From Pseudaminobacter soli (ex Li et al. 2025) (lineage in GTDB: Bacteria > Pseudomonadota > Alphaproteobacteria > Rhizobiales > Rhizobiaceae): a stretch of 64,000 nt of DNA. Positions 24,037-33,383 of this stretch are shown here, piece by piece (positions within the stretch are counted from its first letter, which is position 1; each line of letters starts with the position of its first letter). A program made the translations under genes and the position numbers. The notes under the pieces are model-generated. The model did no database searches. It was given only the letters and a program-made list of their open reading frames with translations, and was not told the origin of the DNA. The stretch is from the NCBI RefSeq assembly GCF_003012705.1, contig NZ_PXYL01000005.1, positions 291,010 to 355,009 of the forward strand. Reading direction: 5' to 3'.

Positions 24037-25191
24037 ATGGCTGCCTGGAAACAAATTGTTTTTGCCATTGTTCTTCTTGCCGTGGCAGCAGCAGCATGGG
24101 TGCGGTTTTTCCCCGGCGCCCCCGAAATCCTTGCCCGCTGGGGCATAGAATGGGCGGATGCGGCAACGCCGCGAGACGCGGGCTCCCAGGCCAGCAAGCC
24201 CGCCAGCGGCAGCGCCGCCCCGCAGACCGCCGTGGTGACGGCGACCGTCAAGGCCGCAACCATCAATGACCGCATGCAGGCGATCGGCACCGGCCGCGCC
24301 AATGCGACCGTGGCTGTCACGCCCTATGAGGCGGGCCGCATGATCGAGCTGACGGTCACCTCCGGAACTCTGGTGAAGGCCGGCCAGGTAATTGCAAAGC
24401 TCGATTCGCAGACCGAGGAGATCGCGCTCGAGCGCGCCAAGCTGGCCGTTTCGGACGCCGAAGGCAAATACGAACGCACCAAGACGTTGCGCCAGTCGAA
24501 TGCGGCAAGCGTCGTGCAGCTGGCCGATGCCGATGTCGCGCTCAACAATGCCAAGCTCGCCCAGCGCGACGCCGAATTGCAGCTCGAGCACCGCTCCATC
24601 CTGGCGCCGATCGCAGGCGTCATCGGCATCCTGCCGATCGAGGCCGGCAACTACGTGACCACGCAGACGACGGTTGCCACCATCGACGACCGCTCGTCCA
24701 TCATCGTCGATTTCTGGGTGCCGGAGCGCTTTGCCGGTACCGTCAAGGTCGGCGCGCCGCTGACCGCTTCGCTGGTGGCGCGGCCGGGCCAGAGTTTTAA
24801 GGGCGAGGTCAGCGCCGTTGACAATCGCCTCGATGAAAAGAGCCGCACCTTGCGGGTTCAGGCCCGCATCGACAATCCGGGCGACACGCTGCGCGCCGGC
24901 ATGTCCTTCCAGGTCGTGATGGGTTTTCCGGGTGACACCTATCCCTCGGTCGACCCGCTCGCGGTCCAGTGGGGCACTGAGGGTCCGTTCGTCTGGGCCA
25001 TCCGCGATGGCAAGGCCAAGCGCACGCCCGTCCAGATCGTCCAGCGCAACTCGGAGGCCGTTCTGGTCGATGCCAAGCTTGCGGAAGGCGACCTTGTCGT
25101 CACCGAAGGCATTCATGTCGTGCGCGAGGGCGGCGACGTGCTTCTCACCAGCGCCACGGCTCCGGCCGCGCCTGCCGGCAGCGGCTCGTGA
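24037..25191 (+). CDS. RND efflux periplasmic adaptor (membrane fusion protein, HlyD/AcrA type)
   Basis: 384 residues. An N-terminal hydrophobic stretch 'IVFAIVLLAVAAAAWVRFF' (residues ~6-24) anchors it or serves as an uncleaved signal. Then come the two halves of a lipoyl/biotinyl-like domain ('GTLVKAGQVIAKLDSQTEE' and 'LQLEHRSILAPIAGVIGIL' in parts) around an alpha-helical hairpin (about residues 125-170), a beta-barrel domain, and a membrane-proximal domain. It bridges the inner-membrane pump to an outer-membrane channel not encoded here. ATG at 24037 has GGAG just before it; a GTG six bases upstream is a poorer choice. The next gene follows immediately. Confidence 0.92.
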   Translation: MAAWKQIVFAIVLLAVAAAAWVRFFPGAPEILARWGIEWADAATPRDAGSQASKPASGSAAPQTAVVTATVKAATINDRMQAIGTGRANATVAVTPYEAGRMIELTVTSGTLVKAGQVIAKLDSQTEEIALERAKLAVSDAEGKYERTKTLRQSNAASVVQLADADVALNNAKLAQRDAELQLEHRSILAPIAGVIGILPIEAGNYVTTQTTVATIDDRSSIIVDFWVPERFAGTVKVGAPLTASLVARPGQSFKGEVSAVDNRLDEKSRTLRVQARIDNPGDTLRAGMSFQVVMGFPGDTYPSVDPLAVQWGTEGPFVWAIRDGKAKRTPVQIVQRNSEAVLVDAKLAEGDLVVTEGIHVVREGGDVLLTSATAPAAPAGSGS

Positions 25192-25205
25192 GCGGGGGCA
25201 GCCGA

Positions 25206-28200
25206 ATGAGTGAAATCAACCAGGGGGGCGAAGACGGGGGCAGCACCGCGCTCTTCGTGCGTCGTCCCGTTCTCGCCTTCGTCATCAACACGCTGATCGC
25301 TGTCGCCGGGCTTGCCGCCTTCTTTGGCGTCGAAGTGCGTGAGCTACCGGATGTCGACCGTCCGGTCATCACCATCACCACCAACTACACCGGCGCCGCG
25401 GCCGAAACCATCGACCGCGAGCTGACCGCCACGCTCGAAGGTGCGGTCTCCCGCGTCAGCGGCGTCAAGTCGATCTCCTCCAGTTCCTCCTACGGGCGCA
25501 GCCGCGTCACCGTCGAATTCAACGACGGCGTCGACCTCGACGTCGCCGCCTCCGACATGCGCGACGCGGTCGGCCGCGTGACCAACCAGTTGCCCGAGGA
25601 CGCCGACCCGCCAACCATCGTCAAGGCCGACGCCAATTCCGACGCGGTGATGCGGCTGGCAGTGACCTCCGACAGCATGTCTGTCGAGGATATGACCGTG
25701 CTGGTCCAGGACCAGATCGTCGACGTGCTCTCGGCCGTGCCAGGCGTGGCCGACGTGCAGGCCTATGGCGACCGCCAAAAGATCTTCCGCATCGACGTCG
25801 ACCAGACCAAGCTCGCCAGCGTCGGTCTGTCCATCGCCGATATCCGTAATTCGCTCGCCTCGATCGCGCTCGACACGCCCTCGGGCGCCATGAGCACGAA
25901 TGCGCAGAGTATCATCGTGCGCACCACCGCGCAGGTGACGACGCCGCAAGCCTTCGAAAGCATCATCATCGGCAGCAACATGCGCCTCGGCGACGTGGCG
26001 AGCGTGACAATGGGTCCGGATATCGGCGCATCCTCCCTTCGCTCCGATGGCAAGACCGGCATCGGCCTCGGCATCATCCGTGCCGCCCAATCCAACACGC
26101 TCGACATCTCGGAAGGCGTGCGCGCCGCCGCAGCCAGCATCCAGAAGACGCTGCCGCCCGGCATGAACATCCGCGTCACCAGCGACGACGCCACCTTCGT
26201 CAAGGGCGCGGTGCACGAGGTGGAGATCGCGCTGATCCTGTCGGTGTCGATCGTGCTCTTGATCATCTACCTGTTCCTGCTCGACTGGCGCGCAACGCTC
26301 ATTCCGGGGCTTGCGATGCCGGTGGCGCTGATCGGCACCATCGCCGCGATCTATCTCGCGGGCTTCTCCGTCAACATCCTGACCCTGCTGGCGCTCGTGC
26401 TGGCGACGGGCCTGGTGGTGGACGACGGCATCGTGGTGCTGGAAAACATCGTGCGCCGCCGCAACGAGGGCATGGGCCCACGCGCGGCCGCGGTGCTGGG
26501 CACTCAGGAAGTGTTCTTTGCCGTCATCGCCACCACGGCAACGCTTGCCGCCGTGTTCGTTCCGCTGTCCTTCCTGCCCGGCCAGACCGGCGGCCTGTTC
26601 CGCGAGTTCGGCTTCGTGCTCGCGATTTCGGTCTCGCTGTCGGCCGTCGTTGCGCTGTCGCTCTGTCCCATGCTCGCTTCGCGCATGCTTGCCGGACATT
26701 CGGGCGAGCATGAGCACACCGGGGTCATGGGCCGCGTGGGCGGCATGCTTTCCGGCCTCTACCGGCGCTGCCTGCGGGCCTGCCTCAATGCGCCGGCTCT
26801 GGTCGTCATCGTCTCGGTGCTATTTGCCGGCGTGGCTTACGGCGCCTTCGGCCTGATCAGACAGGAGCTGACGCCGCTCGAAGACCGCTCCATGGTGATG
26901 CTGCGCCTTTCGGCGCCCCAGGGCGTCAGCCTCGACTACACCACCGCGCAGATCAGCAAGATCGAGAAGCTGATCCAGCCGCTGCGCGATTCCGGCGAGA
27001 TCGAAAGCACCTTCGCCAGCGCCGGCCAGAACGGCTCCTTCAACACGGGCTTCATGGTCATGTCGCTGGCGTCGTGGGAGAAGCGCCACCGCAGCCAGCA
27101 GCAGATAATGAACCAGATCACCGGCCTGATGACCAATGTGCCCGGCGTGCGCGTCTTCCCGGTCGCGCCCAACAGCCTCGGCATTCGCGGCGCCGGCAGT
27201 GGCCTGCAGTTCGCCATCATCGGCAACAACTACGCCCAGCTCGGCGAGACGGCCAACAAGATCATCGCCGAGATGGAGAAGGATCCGCGCTTCCAGCAAC
27301 CGCGGCTTTCCAACGATGCCACCCAACCGCAGCTTTCGGTCGAGATCGACCGCGAGCGCGCCTCCGATCTCGGCATCGACATCACCGGCCTGGCGCAAGC
27401 CATCCAGGCGGTTCTGGACGGCAACAAGGTCGGCAAGGTGTTCATCGACGATCGCAGCTACGACGTGAAGCTGGTGTCGACCACCAATCCGATCAACGAT
27501 CCCACCGACCTCGAAAACATCTTCATGCGCACCGGCGACGGCCGCTACGTCCCGATGTCGACCATCGCCAAGCTGACCGAGCGCGCCGTGCCGCCTTCGC
27601 TATCGCGCGAGCAGCAGATGCGCTCGGTGGCGATCACCTCCAACCTGCGCTCCGATTTCGCGCTGGGCGATGCGCTCAAGCGCGCGCAGGAGATCGCGGC
27701 GCCGCTGCTGAAGCCCGGCAACCGCATCATCCCGCTGGCCGAGGCAGCAACCCTCAACGAAAGCAACAGCGGCATGCTGATGGTTTTTGGCTTCGCGCTG
27801 ATCATCATCGTGCTGGTCCTGGCCGCGCAGTTCGAAAGCTTTGTCAGCGCCGCCATCATCATGGCCACGGTGCCGCTCGGCCTTGCCTGCGCGGTATTCG
27901 CCTTGCTCTTCACCGGCACCAGCCTCAACGCCTACAGCCAGATCGGGCTGGTCATGCTGGTGGGCATCATGGCCAAGAACGGCATCCTCATCGTCGAGTT
28001 CGCCAACCAGCTGCGCGACCGCGGCATGGGCGTGCGCGAGGCCATCGAGGAGGCTGCCAACATCCGCCTGCGCCCGGTGATGATGACCATGATCTGTACC
28101 GTGCTCGGCGGCCTGCCGCTGGTGCTCGCCTCCGGCGCCGGCGCCGAAGCGCGCGTTGCGCTGGGCTGGGTGATCGTCGGCGGTCTCGGCATGGCGACGC

Positions 28201-28334
28201 TCTCGACGCTGTTCCTCACGCCGGTCGCCTACCTCCTGCTCGGCCGCTTCATCACGCCGAAGATCGAGGAAGAGGCCCGCCTGAAGCGCGAGCTTCAGGA
28301 AGCCGCCTACATCAGCGCTGAGCCAGCGGAGTAA
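25206..28334 (+). CDS. RND-family multidrug/solute efflux pump inner-membrane subunit (AcrB/MexB-like)
   Basis: About 1042 residues, full length for HAE1-type RND pumps. The two homologous halves each have a large periplasmic loop; first helix 'PVLAFVINTLIAVAGLAAFF'-like. The proton-relay aspartates are in 'ATGLVVDDGIVVLENI' (TM4). The second half contains 'GLVMLVGIMAKNGILIVEFA' (TM10) with the essential Lys. Many multidrug pumps of this branch export hydrophobic amphiphiles; the real substrate is unknown. I chose the ATG at 25206 with a GGGGG stretch before it; a GTG at 25188 would overlap the adaptor stop (GTGA) and is the alternative start. No dedicated regulator is adjacent. The gene ends 7 bases before a strong terminator. 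Confidence 0.95.
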   Translation: MSEINQGGEDGGSTALFVRRPVLAFVINTLIAVAGLAAFFGVEVRELPDVDRPVITITTNYTGAAAETIDRELTATLEGAVSRVSGVKSISSSSSYGRSRVTVEFNDGVDLDVAASDMRDAVGRVTNQLPEDADPPTIVKADANSDAVMRLAVTSDSMSVEDMTVLVQDQIVDVLSAVPGVADVQAYGDRQKIFRIDVDQTKLASVGLSIADIRNSLASIALDTPSGAMSTNAQSIIVRTTAQVTTPQAFESIIIGSNMRLGDVASVTMGPDIGASSLRSDGKTGIGLGIIRAAQSNTLDISEGVRAAAASIQKTLPPGMNIRVTSDDATFVKGAVHEVEIALILSVSIVLLIIYLFLLDWRATLIPGLAMPVALIGTIAAIYLAGFSVNILTLLALVLATGLVVDDGIVVLENIVRRRNEGMGPRAAAVLGTQEVFFAVIATTATLAAVFVPLSFLPGQTGGLFREFGFVLAISVSLSAVVALSLCPMLASRMLAGHSGEHEHTGVMGRVGGMLSGLYRRCLRACLNAPALVVIVSVLFAGVAYGAFGLIRQELTPLEDRSMVMLRLSAPQGVSLDYTTAQISKIEKLIQPLRDSGEIESTFASAGQNGSFNTGFMVMSLASWEKRHRSQQQIMNQITGLMTNVPGVRVFPVAPNSLGIRGAGSGLQFAIIGNNYAQLGETANKIIAEMEKDPRFQQPRLSNDATQPQLSVEIDRERASDLGIDITGLAQAIQAVLDGNKVGKVFIDDRSYDVKLVSTTNPINDPTDLENIFMRTGDGRYVPMSTIAKLTERAVPPSLSREQQMRSVAITSNLRSDFALGDALKRAQEIAAPLLKPGNRIIPLAEAATLNESNSGMLMVFGFALIIIVLVLAAQFESFVSAAIIMATVPLGLACAVFALLFTGTSLNAYSQIGLVMLVGIMAKNGILIVEFANQLRDRGMGVREAIEEAANIRLRPVMMTMICTVLGGLPLVLASGAGAEARVALGWVIVGGLGMATLSTLFLTPVAYLLLGRFITPKIEEEARLKRELQEAAYISAEPAE

Positions 28335-28341
28335 CGCCCTT

Positions 28342-28368
28342 CCCTCCCCCTCAAGGGGGGAGGGTTTT
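28342..28368 (+). terminator. Rho-independent terminator of the RND operon
   Basis: CCCTCCCCCT-CA-AGGGGGGAGGG with a single bulged G, followed by TTTT. It sits directly after the pump gene stop and touches the stop of the convergent MDR gene (28368), so the two transcripts end back to back. Confidence 0.85.
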
Positions 28369-29408
28369 CACGGCCGGATAAGCACCTTGCCGTTCGGCTT
28401 GGCGAGTTCTTCGGGCACGCGCTTCATCGCCTCCGAAAGCGGCACGATGGCAGTGATGTCGGTTACCCAGCGGCCATCGGCAAAGCGCTTCTGCGCTTCC
28501 ATGATCGCCTGCAGCTTGCGCTCGGGCGGCGTGCTCCGCATCCATTCGACAAGCCAAAAGCCTTCGATGCGCTTGTACATGAAGATGAGCTGGCCGGGCT
28601 GTGGGATGGGCGTGGTCGCCGGATCCATCCGGCCATAGACGATCCAGCGCGCATGCCTTGGCATGGCATCGAAGATCGTACCGGCCACGGGCCCGGTGAG
28701 GGCGTCGAGGAAAATGCGCGGCTTTTCCGCCTGCATCACCTCCTTGAGCGATTTACCGAAATCCGCCGCCTCGGAATTCAATCCATGGGCGGCGCCGGCC
28801 TGCTTGAGCAGCGGGATCTGCTCGTCACGCCGGACGATGGCGATGGGACGAAACCCCTCGTCGCGCGCCACGCCCATCATAAGCTTCGAAAGCTGGCTTG
28901 CGCCGGCCGTAAGGACAAAGGCCTTCTCACCCGCCTCGCGCACGATATCGAACATGGCCAGCGCGGTGATCGGGTTGATGATCATCGCCGCGCCGTCCTC
29001 GTCGCGCACGCCGTCGATCAGCGGGATGCAGGCGGCGGCCTCGGACACGGCATATTCAGCCCATGCGCCCCAGTTGCTTGTGCCGGTGGCAAAGGCCACC
29101 CGCTTGCCAACCAGCTTCTGCGCCGCGGGATCGTCGCCGGCCGCCACCACCGTGCCGACGCCCTCGAAGCCCGCCGGCTGACCCTTCACGCGCGGCTGGC
29201 CGTACTGCCCCTTGATGAACGACACATCGGACGGGTTGATCGACGAAAGGCTGACCTTGATCAGCACTTGCGTGGGTTTCGGCGTCGGCACGCCGATGCG
29301 CCCCGGCACGACATAGGGCTCCATTGCTTCCAGCACCGGGCCAGAGGGCTTGTCCGCAAAACCGTCGCCGGTCAGGAGCAGCGCGTTCATTTCCGAGGGA
29401 ATGGTCAT
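28368..29408 (-). CDS. Zinc-independent MDR family oxidoreductase (quinone reductase-like)
   Basis: 346 residues with the medium-chain dehydrogenase layout. The N-terminal GroES-like part holds 'INPSDVSFIKGQYG' and 'GFEGVGTVVAAGDD'; there is no cysteine/histidine set for the catalytic zinc. The nucleotide-binding half carries 'AFVLTAGASQLSKLMMGVAR' in part (the usual AXXGXXG-like position altered to 'TAGASQLSK'). NADPH-linked quinone or enoyl reductases of this branch reduce activated double bonds. It lies 67 bases after the acyl-CoA dehydrogenase gene and in the same direction, so it may act on an enoyl intermediate of that pathway. Confidence 0.88.
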   Translation of the reverse strand: MTIPSEMNALLLTGDGFADKPSGPVLEAMEPYVVPGRIGVPTPKPTQVLIKVSLSSINPSDVSFIKGQYGQPRVKGQPAGFEGVGTVVAAGDDPAAQKLVGKRVAFATGTSNWGAWAEYAVSEAAACIPLIDGVRDEDGAAMIINPITALAMFDIVREAGEKAFVLTAGASQLSKLMMGVARDEGFRPIAIVRRDEQIPLLKQAGAAHGLNSEAADFGKSLKEVMQAEKPRIFLDALTGPVAGTIFDAMPRHARWIVYGRMDPATTPIPQPGQLIFMYKRIEGFWLVEWMRSTPPERKLQAIMEAQKRFADGRWVTDITAIVPLSEAMKRVPEELAKPNGKVLIRP

Positions 29409-29475
29409 GGCAACACTCCGTGTCTGACTGTGGGACCAACCAGCTTGCCCTACAACGCACCGCGCTCCAAAAGGC

Positions 29476-30717
29476 TCAGAGCTTTTCCTGCGTGTATTTT
29501 CGCAGTTCCGCCCGCGCGATCTGGCGGCGATGCACGGCGTCGGGTCCGTCGGCCAGCCGCAGCGTCCGCAGATGCGTCCAGGCGCGGGCCAGCGGCGTAT
29601 CCTGGCTGATGCCCTGCGCGCCGAACAGCTGCACTGCCTCGTCGGTCACCTTCAGCGCCATGCGTGGGGCGACGACCTTGATCTGGCTGATCCAGGGAGC
29701 CGCAGCGCGTGCGTCGCCCTGGTCGATCATCCACGCCGCCTTGAGGCACAGCAGCCGCGCCATCTCGATCTCCATGCGGCACTCGGCGATGATGTCGAAA
29801 TTCGCGCCCAGCTCCGCCAGCTTGCGGCCAAACGCCTCGCGCCGCAGCGCGCGCGTGCACATCAGCTCCAGCGCCCGCTCGGCCTGGCCGATGGCGCGCA
29901 TGCAGTGATGGATACGCCCCGGCCCGAGCCGGCCCTGCGCGATCTCGAACCCCCTGCCCTCGCCGAGGATGAAGTTCGATGCGGGGACGCGCACGTTCTG
30001 GAAGCTCAGATGCATGTGGCCGTGCGGTGCGTCGTCATCGCCATAGACCAGCATGGCCCGAAGCTTGGTAATGCCTGGCGTGTCGGCCGGCACCAGCACC
30101 ATCGAATGCCGGAGATGCTTCGGCACATCATCACCGCCGGTTCGAACCATCACGATGTAGATCTTGCAACGCGGATCGCCCGCGCCCGACGCCCACCATT
30201 TCTCGCCGTTCAGCACATAGTGGCCGCCATCGCGTTCGCAGCGCATGGCGATGTTGGTGGCGTCCGACGAGGCGACGTCCGGCTCGGTCATCAGATAGGC
30301 CGAGCGAATCTTGCCTTCCAGCAGCGGCGCCAGCCAGCGCTGTTTTTGCTCGGCATTGCCGTAGCGCTCCAGCACCTCCATGTTGCCGGTGTCGGGCGCC
30401 GAGCAGTTGAACGTCTCCGCGCCGAGATGCGCCTTGCCCATCTCCTCCGCGAGATAGGCGTATTCCACGGTCGTCAGCCCGTAGCCGCGCGTCGAGTCGG
30501 TCAGCCAGAAGTTCCACAGCCCGCGCTCGCGCGCCCTGGCCTTGAGGCTATCGAGTATTTCAGCCTGGCGCGGCGTAAAACCCCAGCGATCGCCGCCGCG
30601 GCCGACCTCGGCCAGGAACTCTTCGTCGAGCGGCATGATCTCGTCCCGCACCATGCGTGCCACGCGCTCGTGGATCGGCTTCAGCCGCTCCGTCATGCCA
30701 AGGGCCATCTCCGACAT
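29476..30717 (-). CDS. Acyl-CoA dehydrogenase (ACAD10/11 branch by context)
   Basis: 413 residues from the ATG at 30717, preceded by GGGGAGG. Domain order is the usual helical / beta / helical one. Recognisable parts: 'YAYLAEEMGKAHLGAETFNC' in part, 'LMTEPDVASSDATNI' (flavin contact), 'GEKWWASGAGDPRCK', and the C-terminal 'DEAVQLFGAQGISQDTPLAR' in part. These features (TEPDVASSDATN, HMHLSFQNVRVP) match the branch that is fused to a kinase domain in animal ACAD10/11. Here the kinase is a separate gene in the facing operon (32187). It oxidises an acyl-CoA to an enoyl-CoA using FAD, or in the kinase-linked route removes phosphate from a phosphorylated hydroxyacyl-CoA. Confidence 0.92.
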   Translation of the reverse strand: MSEMALGMTERLKPIHERVARMVRDEIMPLDEEFLAEVGRGGDRWGFTPRQAEILDSLKARARERGLWNFWLTDSTRGYGLTTVEYAYLAEEMGKAHLGAETFNCSAPDTGNMEVLERYGNAEQKQRWLAPLLEGKIRSAYLMTEPDVASSDATNIAMRCERDGGHYVLNGEKWWASGAGDPRCKIYIVMVRTGGDDVPKHLRHSMVLVPADTPGITKLRAMLVYGDDDAPHGHMHLSFQNVRVPASNFILGEGRGFEIAQGRLGPGRIHHCMRAIGQAERALELMCTRALRREAFGRKLAELGANFDIIAECRMEIEMARLLCLKAAWMIDQGDARAAAPWISQIKVVAPRMALKVTDEAVQLFGAQGISQDTPLARAWTHLRTLRLADGPDAVHRRQIARAELRKYTQEKL

Positions 30718-30873
30718 CGCGTTTCCTCCCCTTGAACCGGGCCCGAGTGCCGCAAGCGTCGCCATCTGCCGCAGGCACTGCCGTCGCGCCGGGTCTTTAC
30801 GGACACCCGAAAGCTGAACATTCTACCCGGCGGGTTGTCAACGCAGGCGCCTGCGCGCCAAAGGGGAAGGCGG

Positions 30874-31689
30874 ATGTCCTATCTGGAGGAACTGTTTTCG
30901 GTCGAGGGCAAGACGGCGCTGGTCACGGGTGCGGCCACCGGCATCGGGCGCATGGCCGCAACCGCGCTGGTGCGGGCGGGCGCGCGCGCGCTGATCGCTT
31001 CGCGCAAAGGCGCCGATTGCGAGAGCGTCGCGGCTGAACTGAATGCGCTCGACGCGCCCGGCCATGCCGAAGGCTTCGCCGCCGACGTGAGCACGGAGAA
31101 CGGCATTCTGGCGCTTGCCGAGGAAGTGAAGAGTCGTACCGGGGCCTTGAACATCCTGATCAATAATGCCGGCGTTTCCTGGGGCGAGGCTTACGAGACC
31201 TTTCCCTACGCCGCCTGGACCAGGGTGATGAACGTCAACCTCACCGCCATCTTCCATCTCACGCGCGAACTGCTGCCACTGATGGAAGCGGCCGCGAGCG
31301 AGGCCGACCCCGCCCGCGTCATCAATCTCGGGTCGATCATGGGCACCCAGCCCTTCGCCGACCGCGCCTATTCCTACGCTGCGTCGAAGGCCGCGGTGCA
31401 CCACCTCACCCGGATGCTGGCGATCGAGTTCGCCGGCCGGCGCGTCACCGTCAATGCCTTTGCCCCCGGCCCCTTCCCCAGCCGCATGATGGCCTTTGCC
31501 GTCGGCACAGAGGAAAAGGCCGAGCGCATGGGCGCGCGCATTCCTCTGGGCAGGATCGGCGCGCCCGATGACATTGCCGGCGCGACGCTGTATCTGTGCA
31601 GCCGGGCTGGCGCCTATGTCACCGGTGCCATCCTCCCCATTGATGGCGGACAGTCTGTCCAGCACGGCCTGCCGCCCTTCACGGAATGA
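30874..31689 (+). CDS. Short-chain dehydrogenase/reductase (SDR)
   Basis: 271 residues. The nucleotide motif is 'TALVTGAATGIGRMAA' (TGxxxGIG, residues ~14-29), the structural 'NNAGVSWG' follows at about residue 95, and the catalytic Ser-Tyr-Lys set is in 'INLGSIMG' and 'YSYAASKAAVHHL' (about 150-172). It reduces or oxidises a hydroxyl or keto group with NAD(P). GGGGAAGG precedes the ATG at 30874; an upstream TTG frame at 30835 is not needed. It is first in a three-gene set (SDR, MaoC, kinase) divergent from the acyl-CoA dehydrogenase, so a 3-hydroxyacyl-CoA or related intermediate is likely. Confidence 0.92.
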   Translation: MSYLEELFSVEGKTALVTGAATGIGRMAATALVRAGARALIASRKGADCESVAAELNALDAPGHAEGFAADVSTENGILALAEEVKSRTGALNILINNAGVSWGEAYETFPYAAWTRVMNVNLTAIFHLTRELLPLMEAAASEADPARVINLGSIMGTQPFADRAYSYAASKAAVHHLTRMLAIEFAGRRVTVNAFAPGPFPSRMMAFAVGTEEKAERMGARIPLGRIGAPDDIAGATLYLCSRAGAYVTGAILPIDGGQSVQHGLPPFTE

Positions 31690-31707
31690 TTTGAAAAGGC
31701 GGCTTGC

Positions 31708-32190
31708 TTGAAACCGATAACCATTGACCAGCTTCTGTCCGGCGTCGGCACCGAGGTCGGCGTTTCGCCCTGGCGCGTCGTCACCCAGAAGATGATCGAC
31801 CAGTTCGCCGATGCGACCGACGATCATCAGTTCATCCATTGCGATCCCGAGCGCGCAGCTGCCGAAACACCCTTCGGCGGCACCATCGCGCATGGCTTCC
31901 TGACGCTGTCGCTGCTGTCGACCATGGCTTACGAGACGGTGCCGCCGCTGGAAGGCGGCGACATGGGCATCAACCACGGCTTCGAGAACATCAAGTTCGT
32001 CGCGCCGGTGAAGACGGGTTCGCGCATCCGCACCCGCTTCTTCCTTGCCGATGTGAAGGTGCGCCCATCCGGCTGGATCCAGATCACCCATGACGTGACG
32101 ATCGAGCTCGAGAACTCGATAAAGCCGGCGCTGACCGCGCGCTGGCTGACGCTGATGTTCGTCGAGCCCTCAAAGATGGGGTCTGAATGA
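31708..32190 (+). CDS. MaoC-type (R)-specific enoyl-CoA hydratase / hotdog dehydratase
   Basis: 160 residues from a TTG at 31708, with AAGGCGG before it. The hydratase motif is visible: 'DQFADATDDHQFIHCDPERA' in part, followed by 'FGGTIAHGFLTLSLLS', giving the Asp/His pair of (R)-hydratases (D45-x4-H50 type). Starting at the first ATG (31795) would remove conserved N-terminal sequence, so the TTG is better. It hydrates enoyl-CoA or dehydrates (R)-3-hydroxyacyl-CoA. The stop overlaps the start of the kinase gene (ATGA), so both are co-translated. Confidence 0.92.
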   Translation: MKPITIDQLLSGVGTEVGVSPWRVVTQKMIDQFADATDDHQFIHCDPERAAAETPFGGTIAHGFLTLSLLSTMAYETVPPLEGGDMGINHGFENIKFVAPVKTGSRIRTRFFLADVKVRPSGWIQITHDVTIELENSIKPALTARWLTLMFVEPSKMGSE

Positions 32191-33221
32191 GCGATCCCAA
32201 CCTTCTCGATGCCGAGGCGCTTGCGCTCTATCTGGAGGCTGAAATCCCCGGATTTCACGGTCTCCAGGCAATCGAGAAGTTTGGTGCCGGTCAGTCCAAC
32301 CCCACCTACTTTATGAAGGCGCAAAGCGGCCGCTACGTCCTGCGCGCCAAGCCGCCGGGCCACTTGCTCAAGTCGGCGCATCAGGTGGATCGCGAATACC
32401 GCGTCATGCGGGCGCTCGCAGGCAGCGCGGTGCCGGTGCCGAAGGTGCTGCACCTGTCGGGCGAGGAATCGCCCATCGGCCGCATGTTCTACGTCATGGA
32501 GTTCGTCGAGGGCCGCATCTTCTGGGATCCGGCACTGCCTGAAATTGCCTCCAACGCCGAACGCGCCGCGATCTACGATGCGATGAACGCAACGCTCGCG
32601 GCCCTTCACGACATCGATGTCGAACCGGTCGGACTCGGCGATTTCGGCAGGCCCGGCAGCTATTTCGAACGCCAGCTCGCCCGCTGGACCACCCAGTACC
32701 GGGCCTCGGAAACCGAAACCATCACCGAGATGAACACACTGATCGGCTGGCTGGAGCGGAACATGCCGGCCGACGACGGGGCGCACGCGCTGGTGCATGG
32801 CGACTACCGTCTCGACAACATGATCTTCGCGCCAGACGAGCCGAAGGTGGTGGCCGTGCTCGACTGGGAGCTCTCGACGCTCGGTCACCCCTTCGCCGAC
32901 ATCGCCTATCAGTGCATGCAATGGCGCCTGCCGCATGCTTCGGGCTTCCGTGGGCTGGGAGGCATCGACCGCGCCGCCCTTGGCCTGCCGAGCGAGGAGG
33001 CCTATGTCGTCGCCTATTGCCGTCGTCGCGGACTCACCGGCATTCCCGGCTGGACCTTCTGCCTCGCGTTTTCCTTCTTCCGCCTCGCCGCCATCTGCCA
33101 GGGCGTCTACAGGCGCGCGCTCGACGGCAACGCCTCCAATCCGCAAAAGGCGAGGACGTACGGCGAGGCAGTAACGCTCCTGTCGCAGCTTGCCGTTGCG
33201 CTGATCGACGAGGCTGCCTGA
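32187..33221 (+). CDS. Phosphotransferase of the APH family (ACAD10 / LvaA-like hydroxyacyl-CoA kinase)
   Basis: 344 residues with a kinase-like fold. 'KFGAGQSNPTYFMKAQSGRY' in part is the glycine-rich region, 'VLRAKPPGHLLKSAH' has the ATP-contact lysine, the catalytic loop is 'ALVHGDYRLDNMIF' (HGDxxxxN, about residues 203-216), and the metal Asp is in 'VAVLDWELSTLGHPFAD' (about 225-241). These are hallmarks of the APH subfamily found in ACAD10/11 and in bacterial LvaA, which phosphorylates 4-hydroxyacyl-CoA, not of antibiotic-resistance kinases. With the acyl-CoA dehydrogenase facing it, the pair could carry out kinase-dependent 4-hydroxyacid degradation. The gene overlaps maoC by four bases. 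Confidence 0.88.
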   Translation: MSDPNLLDAEALALYLEAEIPGFHGLQAIEKFGAGQSNPTYFMKAQSGRYVLRAKPPGHLLKSAHQVDREYRVMRALAGSAVPVPKVLHLSGEESPIGRMFYVMEFVEGRIFWDPALPEIASNAERAAIYDAMNATLAALHDIDVEPVGLGDFGRPGSYFERQLARWTTQYRASETETITEMNTLIGWLERNMPADDGAHALVHGDYRLDNMIFAPDEPKVVAVLDWELSTLGHPFADIAYQCMQWRLPHASGFRGLGGIDRAALGLPSEEAYVVAYCRRRGLTGIPGWTFCLAFSFFRLAAICQGVYRRALDGNASNPQKARTYGEAVTLLSQLAVALIDEAA

Positions 33222-33292
33222 GGCGCAAACCGCTTTGCCGGCATTATACTAAGGTCATAAAACCAAAGGATTGATGGTTCTCTCCAAACGTA

Positions 33293-33309
33293 AGCGTAAA
33301 ATTAACGCT
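33293..33309. promoter_or_regulatory. Inverted repeat upstream of the MHS carrier
   Basis: AGCGTAAAATTAACGCT is nearly palindromic (AGCGT/ACGCT arms with AA/TT inside) in an otherwise AT-richer stretch 75 bases before the carrier start. It could be an operator or part of the promoter. Confidence 0.4.
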
Positions 33310-33383
33310 ACCGAAATGGGCCGGCTGAGGGCGCAATACTTGCGTGTCGGCGGCTGCGGTGAAACGTTTGGGAGGACAAACAC

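Noticed and set aside
32187..33221. Aminoglycoside resistance kinase
   Set aside because: The APH fold is real, but neighbours and motifs match the ACAD10/LvaA-type kinases of acyl-CoA metabolism.
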